From NCBI GenBank assembly GCA_017510405.1, contig JAFWNG010000041.1, forward strand, positions 57,192-121,191: 64,000 nucleotides of DNA, read 5' to 3'. A program made the position numbers and the translations under genes. The notes beneath the pieces are model-generated. The model had not been told where the DNA came from, did no database searches, and saw nothing but the letters and a program-made list of their open reading frames with translations. Source of the stretch: Solobacterium sp. Lineage in GTDB: Bacteria; Bacillota_I; Bacilli_A; Erysipelotrichales; Erysipelotrichaceae. This document shows positions 1-9,815 of the stretch, in pieces; the first letter of the stretch is position 1, and every line of letters starts with the position of its first letter.

Positions 1-566
1 ACGCTCTTCCACTCAGATGCGTCTTTCCGGTACAGTTCAAACGGTTCTCCATAGGAGAATGGTTCACTGCTGTTATTTGTGATCACCGCAGTCAGCGCGT
101 CTTTGTCAAAACCGGTGACTTCGAATACGATGCCGTTCTGCTCTTTCGCTTCTGTGCGGTCCAGCATAAGTACAGGATCGAATGCACTTTCTGTTTTACC
201 GGTCCATGTCATGATCCCGCCGAATTCACGGATATCGGTATAACCCATGTCTGCCAGTTTCTGCGCTGCCTGTTTGGAGCGGTTGCCCGAACGGCAGTAA
301 ACAAGGATCGTCTGTGACTTGTCCGGCAGCTGTGACGGAGGTGTGGTATTGATATGTTCATTGGGAATACAGATCGCACCGGGAATATGACTTTCGTTAT
401 ATTCATCCAGGGTGCGTACATCCAGCAGGATGTACCCGGTCTCTTCTTCCATGATGCGCATGGCTTCTTCCTGTGTGATCTGCTGGAAGGAAGCTGCGCT
501 GCTCTTTGCCCCGGAGCAGCCTGCCAGCAGTGCCAAGGCCAGCAGTCCTGTAAAAGCCTTATTCAT
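1..566 (-). CDS. Rhodanese-domain lipoprotein (partial, runs off the left edge)
   Basis: The reading frame starts at the ATG at 566 and is open to base 1, so the C-terminus is missing. It begins with a lipoprotein signal peptide ending in a lipobox-like LLAGC. A rhodanese domain follows, with the active-site loop YCRSGNRS (Cys persulfide carrier). A second, Ig-like domain then begins; its text (ITNNSSEPFSYGEPFEL) resembles the small Ig domains that trail Firmicute lipoproteins. It is probably a membrane-tethered sulfurtransferase-like protein facing the outside. Its start overlaps the stop of the upstream HAD gene by 8 bp, which suggests translational coupling. The substrate is unknown. Confidence 0.85.
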   Translation of the reverse strand, partial: MNKAFTGLLALALLAGCSGAKSSAASFQQITQEEAMRIMEEETGYILLDVRTLDEYNESHIPGAICIPNEHINTTPPSQLPDKSQTILVYCRSGNRSKQAAQKLADMGYTDIREFGGIMTWTGKTESAFDPVLMLDRTEAKEQNGIVFEVTGFDKDALTAVITNNSSEPFSYGEPFELYRKDASEWKS

Positions 567-1389
567 CGGACGGTTCCTTTCTGATGTACTCCCGCAGGAA
601 TATACCGATGCCGTCTTCGTCATTGGACGGCGCTGTGTAGCGGCTTACCGCTTTGACGCGTTCATCGGCGTTGCCCATTGCCACACCGACATAATCCCGT
701 ATCATTTCATAGTCATTCATCATGTCGCCGAATGTCATGATCTCTTCTTTGTCCAGTCCCAGTTTCTCCGCCATGATGGCGATGCCTCTGGATTTGGTCA
801 GCTCCGGATTGACGCATTCGCTGCGGTCGCCTGCCGAGCGGAACATGCGGTAATAGACAGGTGCCGGCATGGCTTCGTAATGCGCAGTAATGCGGTCCAG
901 TTCCTCCGGTTCCGCAGTCAGGAGCGCTTTCGGCAGCTGCTGTGTCTCATAGCCTTTCAGACCATCCACCACCAGGGAGAAACGGTTGAGAAGCGCGGTC
1001 TTTTCCGAACGTTCATCCTGGTAAAGCACATGGTAGGTCTCTTCGTCATAGATACCGAGATTAAACTGGAAATCCCGGAAGTTCTCCTGCATCTCGGTCA
1101 GCGCGCGGCCGTCCATGGCAAGTACAGAGGTCATTTCACCGGTACGGCAGTCAAGCACTGCAGCGCCGTTGAAGCCCATAATCAGATCTGTCGCATCCGC
1201 GATGCCCCATTCATGGACAAGATGGCGGACAGCATAAGGGGATCTGCCGCTGGCAATACCGAACAGAATGCCCTGTTCACGCAGATACCCGATCTCTTCC
1301 CGAGTAACCGGCATGACGTTTTTCTGACTGTCCAGAAGCGTGCCGTCGACGTCCGCCAGGATCAGCCGGATGTTTTCTTTGACTCTCAT
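559..1389 (-). CDS. Cof-type HAD-superfamily phosphatase
   Basis: 276 aa, the usual length for Cof/YidA-type HAD hydrolases. Motif I is DVDGT with nucleophile Asp13 and acid/base Asp15. The C-terminal magnesium motif reads GDMMNDYEM, preceded by the Cof landmark of a conserved Lys region (SRGIAIMAEKLG). The family dephosphorylates sugar phosphates and similar small metabolites in the cytoplasm. The ATG at 1389 has a GGAGAG ribosome site. It is co-directional with, and overlaps, the rhodanese lipoprotein. The exact substrate cannot be told from sequence. Confidence 0.9.
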   Translation of the reverse strand: MRVKENIRLILADVDGTLLDSQKNVMPVTREEIGYLREQGILFGIASGRSPYAVRHLVHEWGIADATDLIMGFNGAAVLDCRTGEMTSVLAMDGRALTEMQENFRDFQFNLGIYDEETYHVLYQDERSEKTALLNRFSLVVDGLKGYETQQLPKALLTAEPEELDRITAHYEAMPAPVYYRMFRSAGDRSECVNPELTKSRGIAIMAEKLGLDKEEIMTFGDMMNDYEMIRDYVGVAMGNADERVKAVSRYTAPSNDEDGIGIFLREYIRKEPSDE

Positions 1390-1411
1390 AAATCTCTCCG
1401 TTACATATTTC

Positions 1412-2062
1412 TTATATACGCAGTCCGGCAGTCATCAGGACAAGCGCAAACAGCACAAATCCCATTCCCAGCGGTCCGACGATCCGGAATCCCCGTTTTT
1501 TCAGGAAGTACAGGATCAGTGTAGCGAATATCGGGTTGAAGAATGCCATGAACACCGGTACGTCCAGTGCACCGGCAAAGATCGCCCATGTCACGATGAC
1601 CGTTGTACCGAAAATCAGGGACGCGGCACTGATCACGGACGGCAGCTGCGCATGTTTGCCAACTGCGTCCACCGCTGCAGAGGCATCCTGTTCACTGACT
1701 TTTCCCGCCACTGCCCGGTATACCAGCGGTCTGGTACAGGCATCCGCATGGAACAGCAGTCCTGTATAGCAGCCGATCGCTGTATTGATCTTCAGTGCCA
1801 GCCCAAGACCAGGCGCTTTCATGCCGATGAGTTCTCCCAGCATCCACATGGTCAGATACGTACCCGGCTGACCGAGGAAAGACAGCCAGAACGCAGTTGT
1901 AAAGTGGCTTTCCGGGACCTTTGTCCACCAGGGTGCGATCCGGCTGACATTATCCGAACCGGGATCCCCCTTTTCGCCGGAATACGCCAGCGGTACGTCC
2001 GCCAGCGCACAGAGCAGTCCGCTGACCACACCGACGATCCCAATGATCACGTAACGATTCAT
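1412..2062 (-). CDS. Conserved multi-pass membrane protein of unknown function
   Basis: 216 aa with about five or six hydrophobic segments (residues ~4-24, 60-80, 90-105, 145-170, 172-186 and 193-212). I do not recognise a named family with certainty; it looks like the uncharacterised DUF6796-type membrane proteins of Firmicutes. It lies 15 bp downstream of the AmmeMemoRadiSam radical SAM gene and upstream of the HAD phosphatase, all on the minus strand, so it may be in the same transcript. The ribosome site is GAGTGAGGAC directly before the ATG. Confidence 0.75.
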   Translation of the reverse strand: MNRYVIIGIVGVVSGLLCALADVPLAYSGEKGDPGSDNVSRIAPWWTKVPESHFTTAFWLSFLGQPGTYLTMWMLGELIGMKAPGLGLALKINTAIGCYTGLLFHADACTRPLVYRAVAGKVSEQDASAAVDAVGKHAQLPSVISAASLIFGTTVIVTWAIFAGALDVPVFMAFFNPIFATLILYFLKKRGFRIVGPLGMGFVLFALVLMTAGLRI

Positions 2063-2077
2063 GTCCTCACTCCGTTT

Positions 2078-2896
2078 CTAAACATTGCCAAGCAGCACAG
2101 TGTCCAGGTATTCTTCCGCTGCCTTCTTCATTTCGCGCATCCGTACGATGTCCGTTGCCGGTATGCTGTACCGGTAGCGAGGAAAATACCGCGACAGGTG
2201 CAGAACGATCTTCCGGTCCAGCGACGCCAGCCAGCGCGCTTCCTCGCGGATCCATTCCGTACGGTCGTTTTTGCCGGGAATGACCAGTGTCGTGACTTCC
2301 ACATGACACTTCTGCTGCGCACGTTCAATGGTATGTTTTACAGTATCATAATCACCGTGCAGTTCCCGGTAGAACGCTCTGTCTCCCTTCAGATCGATAT
2401 TCATCGCATCGACATACGGAAGCAGTTCTTCCAGTATATCTTCCGATACGCACCCATTCGTCACAAGAACGATCTTCTGTCCGAAGGGCTTTACCAGTTC
2501 CGCTGTATCACGGATGTATTCCCATCCGATCGTCGGTTCATTGTAGGTAAATGCGATACCGATGCTTTCCGTATGCTTCAGAGCGATCCCGGCCAGTTCA
2601 GCAGGACTGATCTCGTAATAGCTGCTGTCATTTTCCCCATGCATGGAGATCGTATGATTCTGACAGAACGGACAGGCAAAATTACACCCGAAGCTGCCGG
2701 CAGACAGGATCCACGAGCCGGGATAGAAGTGTGCCAGCGGTTTCTTTTCAATTGGATCGATGGCAAGGGATGTCAGTTTTCCGTAATTCAGCGGTACACT
2801 CTGACCATTGCGGTTTCCCCGGGCTCTGCACGCACCGGTTCCCCCTTCCGGGATATGACAGTGGTGCGGGCATACCGGACAGATGATCTCAGACAT
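2078..2896 (-). CDS. amrS: AmmeMemoRadiSam-system radical SAM enzyme
   Basis: 272 aa. The radical SAM cluster motif CX3CX2C is seen as CNFACPFC near residue 74, with the family's N-terminal CPxCPHxC cysteines just before it. The neighbouring gene encodes the two partner domains (Memo and AMMECR1), which fixes this as the third member of the AmmeMemoRadiSam module. The family resembles pyruvate-formate-lyase activases; its target is not firmly established. The ATG overlaps the stop of the upstream Memo/AMMECR1 gene by 8 bp (2889-2896), so the two are almost certainly co-translated. Confidence 0.93.
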   Translation of the reverse strand: MSEIICPVCPHHCHIPEGGTGACRARGNRNGQSVPLNYGKLTSLAIDPIEKKPLAHFYPGSWILSAGSFGCNFACPFCQNHTISMHGENDSSYYEISPAELAGIALKHTESIGIAFTYNEPTIGWEYIRDTAELVKPFGQKIVLVTNGCVSEDILEELLPYVDAMNIDLKGDRAFYRELHGDYDTVKHTIERAQQKCHVEVTTLVIPGKNDRTEWIREEARWLASLDRKIVLHLSRYFPRYRYSIPATDIVRMREMKKAAEEYLDTVLLGNV

Positions 2897-4274
2897 GCCG
2901 GATCACCTCGAAGCGTTCCAGTACAAGATCATCGTCTGCGGGATCGATGCCTCCCTTGCGGCAGGCAATGCTGATCTGTTCCGCAATGGTATCCACGCCT
3001 TCCAGATCCGGCAGAAGCAGTCCCCGGCGTCCGCGGCATGTGCAGATGACCCCGTATTTCCGGACATCCAGATACGTTTCATCCGGGATGCGCTCCGGTT
3101 CCGTGAGTACATCCACGCTGATCTCCAGCCAGGGGAGTTCATTCACGGTCACCGGGGAAAAACGCGGATCCCGCGCGCAGGCACTGATGCCGTTGCGGAT
3201 GATCTCCTCAGCGATGCAGTCCTGCACCGGCAGGATCGTTCCGATACAGCCGCGCAGATCACCATGCATGTGCAGCGATACAAATACGCCTGCCTGCTTT
3301 TCCAGCATTTCTTCCGGCAGATCACGCGGGATCGGCAGAACGGTACGGGTACGTACCCAGCGCTCCACAGATGCACGCGCCAGTTTCACATAGGCATCGC
3401 TGTCCGCCGTTTTCTGTTCCAGCCGGGCAAGCTGTTCTTCCTCATACTTCTGCAGGAACCGCCTGTTTTCATCGGTTCCATCGATATCATAGGTAACGAT
3501 GCCGTAGCCGACACCAAAGGTCGCTTCATGAGACAGCACATGCGGCGTTACCCGCATACCGTCCAGTATGCCTGCCAGGATAACAAATGCGCGATGGCCG
3601 CACTCCTGCGCCTGATGCAGGAATTCCGGAGAATATTCCAGCAGTTCACCAAATGCCGCGCTTCCCATCGTGCGCATGATCTTTTCATCGTATTCCGGTC
3701 CGGCCGGATCCAGCCCGTACGGACCGTCTTCCTTCTGACAGTGGGAAAGATCTCCGCTCGCGATCACGGCAACGCGTCTTCCCAGCTGTTCCGCTGTCTT
3801 CGCAATGACCTGGCCGAAGCGGTAGTGTTCGCTGAGCGGCTGTCCGCTGAGACCGATCCTTACAAGTTTATAGTCGGTATACAGCGGATCCAGGAAATAC
3901 AGCGGCACCATGGTTCCGTGGTCCAGCTGCGGTTCCCGGTCATAGTCCGTTCCGCCCGCGATCCCTTCTTCTTCCAGATTTCGGCTCAGTGTTTCAGTAA
4001 ATACCTGATCATATTCTTTGCGGAATTTCACCTGCCCGGCATGAAACTGCCGGAAGCTTCCTCTTCCCTCTTTTCCGGAAGAGATCTGGAAGTAATCCCG
4101 GTACATGATGGCATGCGGAGAGAGTACGATGACCGTTTCCGGCTTCGCGTCTGCGATCTCTCTGCAGGCCTGTGTATAGGCGTCCAGTGTATCCTGTATC
4201 TCATATTCCCTGCCCATTCCGATCTCATGCACGGCAAGCGGCGGATGCGGCACCATGACAGCTTTTACGATCAT
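2889..4274 (-). CDS. Memo-AMMECR1 fusion (AmmeMemoRadiSam proteins B and A)
   Basis: 461 aa from the ATG at 4274; an upstream in-frame ATG at 4304 is rejected because the codons between encode the GAGGG ribosome site. Residues ~1-255 form a Memo domain related to class III extradiol dioxygenases, with the metal-site landmarks VPHPPL, SPHA and SGDLSH. Residues ~290-455 form an AMMECR1 domain with the signature LRGCIG. In many genomes these are two genes; here they are one polypeptide beside the radical SAM partner. The biochemical role is unknown; the module may be linked to radical modification or oxidation of a small molecule or protein. Confidence 0.92.
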   Translation of the reverse strand: MIVKAVMVPHPPLAVHEIGMGREYEIQDTLDAYTQACREIADAKPETVIVLSPHAIMYRDYFQISSGKEGRGSFRQFHAGQVKFRKEYDQVFTETLSRNLEEEGIAGGTDYDREPQLDHGTMVPLYFLDPLYTDYKLVRIGLSGQPLSEHYRFGQVIAKTAEQLGRRVAVIASGDLSHCQKEDGPYGLDPAGPEYDEKIMRTMGSAAFGELLEYSPEFLHQAQECGHRAFVILAGILDGMRVTPHVLSHEATFGVGYGIVTYDIDGTDENRRFLQKYEEEQLARLEQKTADSDAYVKLARASVERWVRTRTVLPIPRDLPEEMLEKQAGVFVSLHMHGDLRGCIGTILPVQDCIAEEIIRNGISACARDPRFSPVTVNELPWLEISVDVLTEPERIPDETYLDVRKYGVICTCRGRRGLLLPDLEGVDTIAEQISIACRKGGIDPADDDLVLERFEVIRHV

Positions 4275-4321
4275 TATCTTACCCTCACATCTTTCTTCCT
4301 TCATTGTAGCAGGAAGCCGGT

Positions 4322-4366
4322 AAAAAAGGCATGGGCCTGCAGCCTTACAGGCTGTGGATCCATGCC
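4322..4366 (-). terminator. Rho-independent terminator of the alpha/beta hydrolase transcript
   Basis: On the minus strand a 7-bp outer stem (GGCATGG/CCATGCC) encloses a second stem (CAGCC/GGCTG) and is followed by six T residues. The hairpin overlaps the last codons of the hydrolase gene. Confidence 0.8.
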
Positions 4367-5265
4367 GCGATATCGCCGGTTACGTTGTCAGGTATATGCT
4401 TTTCTGTCCTCACATCTTTACTTGCTTTCAGGATCGTACGTGCTGTGGAGGGTACGAAGAGATGGCTGAGACCCGGATACAGACGGTATGTGACATTTTC
4501 CCGGTCCTTCAACACTTCTTTCCAGACCGCATAGTCTTTCGTCGCGGATACCTGGGCGTCGTTTTCTCCCTGCATGATCAGCAGCGGCTTCGCAGTCGCG
4601 TTGAGATATTCCGCCGGGGAATGCAGTCCCATTTCCTTGAAATACCACAGGGTCGTACCACCGCCGAATTTCTTCTGCTTCGCTGTCTCTTCATCCATGG
4701 CATCCAGTCCACTCAGCTGTTTTTCGAACTTTCTGAGCTGTCTGCCGACGATCCACTTCATCAGGCCTCTGCTGTCGTCACGGATCTCACTCACCTGCCG
4801 CAGCAGCAGTTCTTCCATACGTCCGGGGATGCCTGCCATCATGATGATGCCGGCAAAGTCACCGCCTTCCGCGTCAATGCGTCCGGCAAGCATCGCACCC
4901 ATGCTGTGGCCGATGATGAATACCTTCTGCGGGTCGATGCGGGGATCGTTTTTCAACAGCTGTGAAGCCAGGATGGCATCTTCGATCGTTTCTTCCTTTA
5001 CAGTGATCAGTCCCGCTTTCATCATGCGGCGGGCATGTTTGTACGGACGCTTGTCATACCGCAGGGTCGCTACGCCATTCCGTGCAAGTCCGTATGCAAT
5101 GTCCCGGAACGGCCTGATCTTGCCGATCCTTTCGTCTTTATCGCTTGTTCCGCTGCCGTGTACCAGTACTGCGGCAGGGTACGGTCCATCACCGTCCGGT
5201 AATACCAGTTCCGCGGAAAGCGGATAATCCGTTCCTTCCCCGAGGATCAGTGCTTCAGTTTTCAT
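4345..5265 (-). CDS. Alpha/beta hydrolase (dienelactone hydrolase-like)
   Basis: 306 aa cytoplasmic serine hydrolase. The nucleophile elbow is GHSMGA (~residue 116-121), and a late GLSH provides the likely catalytic His. The oxyanion strand is VLVHGSG. There is no signal peptide. The start has no clear Shine-Dalgarno but overlaps the end of the YbjQ-like gene by 11 bp, so translation is likely coupled. The third gene of a MerR-YbjQ-hydrolase operon. The substrate is unknown; such enzymes cleave esters or peptides. Confidence 0.88.
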   Translation of the reverse strand: MKTEALILGEGTDYPLSAELVLPDGDGPYPAAVLVHGSGTSDKDERIGKIRPFRDIAYGLARNGVATLRYDKRPYKHARRMMKAGLITVKEETIEDAILASQLLKNDPRIDPQKVFIIGHSMGAMLAGRIDAEGGDFAGIIMMAGIPGRMEELLLRQVSEIRDDSRGLMKWIVGRQLRKFEKQLSGLDAMDEETAKQKKFGGGTTLWYFKEMGLHSPAEYLNATAKPLLIMQGENDAQVSATKDYAVWKEVLKDRENVTYRLYPGLSHLFVPSTARTILKASKDVRTEKHIPDNVTGDIAAWIHSL

Positions 5266-5581
5266 CGTCTGTCACAAAGCGTACCGCTGTTCCGTACGCC
5301 ACCACTTCCGCAGCACCCTGCATCATCTGCGCAGAGCCGTAGCGCACGCCGATGACCGCGTCCGCTTCCAGTTCCATCGCTTCGTCCACCATCCGCTTCA
5401 CAGCGATCTGTCTGGCTTCATTCAGCATTTCCGTATACGCGACGATCTCGCCGCCGACCAGTGTTTTCATACCGGCCATGAAGTCCTTTCCGAAATGCTT
5501 GGTCTGTACGACCGCTCCTTTTACCATTCCGAGCGCTTCGATCTTCTGTCCCGGAATATAATCAATACTTAGCAGCTTCAT
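5255..5581 (-). CDS. YbjQ/UPF0145-family protein
   Basis: 108 aa from the ATG at 5581, chosen because AAAGGAGAAGAAG lies just before it; a longer in-frame start at 5605 lies inside the MerR gene. The text matches the YbjQ family (pentameric beta-rich proteins once named heavy-metal-binding domain), including the core ADAVIGVRY. It overlaps the MerR gene by 20 bp and the hydrolase by 11 bp. Function of the family is not established. Confidence 0.88.
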   Translation of the reverse strand: MKLLSIDYIPGQKIEALGMVKGAVVQTKHFGKDFMAGMKTLVGGEIVAYTEMLNEARQIAVKRMVDEAMELEADAVIGVRYGSAQMMQGAAEVVAYGTAVRFVTDDEN

Positions 5582-6212
5582 CTTCTTCTCCTTTCCGGAT
5601 CTCACGGATCCTCTGAATCAGCACGGCGATCACACCGACAGTCACTGCCGCCGGTATGCAGAGAACAACGATCAGTACCGGAAGCGAAAGCGGATCCTGT
5701 GTATTTCCATAAAGGATCAGCCCTGTCATCAGAGCCATGAGCAGGATCATGAGCAGTGCTCCGGCCACGGAACCCAATGTCTTCTTCCGGTGGATGTCCG
5801 TTACATTTACATCCATGAATTCCATTCCTTTCTTTTCCATACGGACAAGATCTTCCAGACAGGTATCGATATCCAGGTCCGCCAGTGTCTTTCCCTGCTC
5901 CGCCCGTTCGATCAGACTGTCGGTCACAGCACAGAGCCCGTCCAGATTTCTTTTCTGCTGTTCGTATGCGTGTCTCTGCTTATGCAGGCACACTTCCAGC
6001 GTCTCACTGCCGTCCAGGACCCGGCGGATCTCTTCGATCGGCACAAACAGCCTGCGCAGGAATTTGATCTGTTTGAGCCTCTCGATATCTTCCGCGTCGT
6101 ATTCCCGGTATCCGTTCTCCGCACGTTTTACTGTCAGCAGTCCCTCTTCTTCATAGAAGCGGATATTCTTCCGGGTAATGCCGACAAGTTCTTCTACTGT
6201 CCGTATCTTCAT
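5562..6212 (-). CDS. MerR-family regulator with C-terminal membrane helices
   Basis: 216 aa. Residues 1-70 are a MerR winged helix (IRFYEEEGLL, NGYREYDAEDIERLKQIKFLRR), followed by a coiled-coil dimerisation helix to ~115. After the linker there are two hydrophobic segments (~150-170 and 177-197) ending in a charged tail. It is thus probably membrane-attached, unlike a classical soluble MerR. First gene of a three-gene operon and divergent from the aminotransferase. It probably controls its own promoter (see 6236-6266). Confidence 0.9.
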   Translation of the reverse strand: MKIRTVEELVGITRKNIRFYEEEGLLTVKRAENGYREYDAEDIERLKQIKFLRRLFVPIEEIRRVLDGSETLEVCLHKQRHAYEQQKRNLDGLCAVTDSLIERAEQGKTLADLDIDTCLEDLVRMEKKGMEFMDVNVTDIHRKKTLGSVAGALLMILLMALMTGLILYGNTQDPLSLPVLIVVLCIPAAVTVGVIAVLIQRIREIRKGEEDEAAKY

Positions 6213-6235
6213 ATAAATGCCCTGTCTTCATGCCT

Positions 6236-6266
6236 TTTATACAGCTTCCACCAACGGGAAGGTCAA
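6236..6266 (-). promoter_or_regulatory. MerR-type promoter/operator with 19-bp spacer
   Basis: On the minus strand: -35 TTGACC (6261-6266), -10 TATAAA (6236-6241), separated by exactly 19 bp. The spacer carries the dyad CTTCC-N7-GGAAG. An over-long spacer filled by such a dyad is the hallmark of MerR-regulated promoters, which the protein remodels by twisting DNA. The start codon follows at 6212. Confidence 0.8.
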
Positions 6267-6336
6267 TACCATTCTGTAAAAATCATATCAAAAACTTCAG
6301 ATTCCTTACACAGCAGCGTTGCAGGACGCGTGTTCA

Positions 6337-6365
6337 TTGACTCTGACGCTTTAGTGTAATAAACT
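6337..6365 (+). promoter_or_regulatory. Sigma-A-type promoter of the aminotransferase gene
   Basis: TTGACT, 17-bp spacer, TAAACT, about 38 bp before the ATG at 6404. Plausible match, not proven. Confidence 0.5.
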
Positions 6366-6403
6366 GATACCATTACAGCTGTATCAGCTGAAAGGAGACT
6401 GTC

Positions 6404-7603
6404 ATGATCAATAACACAATGAAAAACTATGGGAATAACCGTTCCGTCATCCGTGATCTGTTTGAATTCGGCAACCAGCGCAAAGCTGTCGTCGGCGCAG
6501 AGAATGTCTTTGATTTCAGTCTCGGAAACCCGAACGTTCCCGCCCCGGCGAAAGTCAACGCAACGATCCGGGAACTTCTGGATACGAAAAATGATATTTA
6601 TCTGCACGGCTACACCTCGGCACAGGGTGACGCCGCCTGCAGAGAAGCCGTCGTAAAGGATCTGAACAAACGCTTCGGCACTTCCTTCCGTAAGGAAAAC
6701 CTGTATATGACCTGCGGCGCCGCGGCTTCGCTCAAGATCGTACTGACTGCTCTGTACACACCGGGTGACGAAGTTGTCGTCTTCACACCGTATTTCCCGG
6801 AATACCGCGTCTTCATTGAAACAACAGGTGCTTCTGTACGGGAATGCCCGTGTGATCCGGACACGTTCCAGATCGACCTCATAGCCCTGGAAAACGCGGT
6901 TACAGAACAGACCAAGTCCGTCATCATCAACTCTCCGAACAATCCGTCCGGCGTTGTCTATACCGAAGACACAGTCCGTCAGGTCGCTTCCTTCCTGAAG
7001 CAGAAAGAGGAGGACTATGGTCATCCGATCTACCTGATCACTGATGAACCATACCGCGAACTGGTGTACGACGGCATCTGCGTACCCTTTGTAACTAAAT
7101 ATTACACAGATACGATCGTCTGCTATTCCTATTCCAAGTCCCTTGCCCTGCCGGGTGACCGCATCGGTTATATCCTCGTACCGGATGAGATCGCGGACAG
7201 CGCGGATGTCTACGCGGCCGTCTGCGGCGCGGGCAGAGCGCTCGGCTACGTCTGTGCGCCAAGCCTCATGCAGCACGTCATCGAACAGTGCACCGGTCTG
7301 GTCTCCGATCTGAACGAATACCGGGAAAAGCGCGACCTGATCTACAATGCCCTGACCGATCTCGGCTTCACGTGCATTCATCCGGACGGAGCCTTCTACC
7401 TGTTCATGAAGTCACCGATCGCGGATGCCGGCGCCTTCAGCGCAAAAGCGAAGGAGTTCGACCTTCTGCTCGTACCGGCAGATTCCTTCGGCACACCGGG
7501 CTTTGTCCGCATCGCCTACTGTGTCGCGACTGATATGATCCGCCGTTCCCTGCCTGCGTTCGCAAAGCTGGCAGAATGCTACGCCGAAGAACTGAAGAAG
7601 TAA
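6404..7603 (+). CDS. PLP-dependent aminotransferase, class I/II
   Basis: 399 aa, a typical fold-type I length. Visible marks: NNPSGVVY (substrate carboxylate and cofactor contacts), TDEPYREL (Asp to the PLP pyridine nitrogen; Tyr to its hydroxyl) and SYSKSLALPGDRIGY with the Schiff-base Lys in SKS. It resembles the aspartate/alanine-type aminotransferases of Firmicutes. The ribosome site AAAGGAG precedes the ATG. Monocistronic: own promoter and terminator. Amino-acid specificity cannot be read off. Confidence 0.92.
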   Translation: MINNTMKNYGNNRSVIRDLFEFGNQRKAVVGAENVFDFSLGNPNVPAPAKVNATIRELLDTKNDIYLHGYTSAQGDAACREAVVKDLNKRFGTSFRKENLYMTCGAAASLKIVLTALYTPGDEVVVFTPYFPEYRVFIETTGASVRECPCDPDTFQIDLIALENAVTEQTKSVIINSPNNPSGVVYTEDTVRQVASFLKQKEEDYGHPIYLITDEPYRELVYDGICVPFVTKYYTDTIVCYSYSKSLALPGDRIGYILVPDEIADSADVYAAVCGAGRALGYVCAPSLMQHVIEQCTGLVSDLNEYREKRDLIYNALTDLGFTCIHPDGAFYLFMKSPIADAGAFSAKAKEFDLLLVPADSFGTPGFVRIAYCVATDMIRRSLPAFAKLAECYAEELKK

Positions 7604-7608
7604 CACAT

Positions 7609-7636
7609 GAGAGTGAGCATGTCTCACTCTTTTTTG
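7609..7636 (+). terminator. Terminator of the aminotransferase gene
   Basis: Perfect 8-bp stem AGAGTGAG/CTCACTCT with a 5-nt loop, followed by a run of T. Confidence 0.88.
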
Positions 7637-7644
7637 ATGCAGAA

Positions 7645-7676
7645 ACAAAAAAGATGCCTGCATTTCCGCAGACATC
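7645..7676 (-). terminator. Terminator of the GNAT-GH1 operon
   Basis: Minus-strand stem of 9 bp (GATGTCTGC/GCAGGCATC, one G-T pair), 6-nt loop, followed by TTTTTT. Confidence 0.85.
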
Positions 7677-7685
7677 CGGGAGTGA

Positions 7686-9724
<2,039 letters not shown>

Positions 9725-9790
9725 TGAGGTTACTCCCGTCTTATTGCTTTTATTATAAACTCTGGTCCGCTCTGTGAATATGCGTGCAAA

Positions 9791-9815
9791 GAAAAAATCC
9801 GGATATTCTCCGGAT
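9791..9815 (-). terminator. Terminator of the MATE gene at 9815-11218
   Basis: Minus-strand stem ATCCGG/CCGGAT with 7-nt loop and TTTTTTC; it begins at the stop codon. Confidence 0.75.

Noticed and set aside
412..1524. Long plus-strand open frame of 370 codons across the HAD gene
   Set aside because: It is antisense to a clear HAD phosphatase with motifs, has no ribosome site and no family likeness.
1340..2974. 544-codon plus-strand open frame
   Set aside because: Antisense shadow of the membrane protein and radical SAM genes; composition is rich in Arg/His/Cys as expected of shadows.
6263..7381. 372-codon minus-strand open frame
   Set aside because: Antisense to the aminotransferase, which has all catalytic motifs, a promoter and a terminator.
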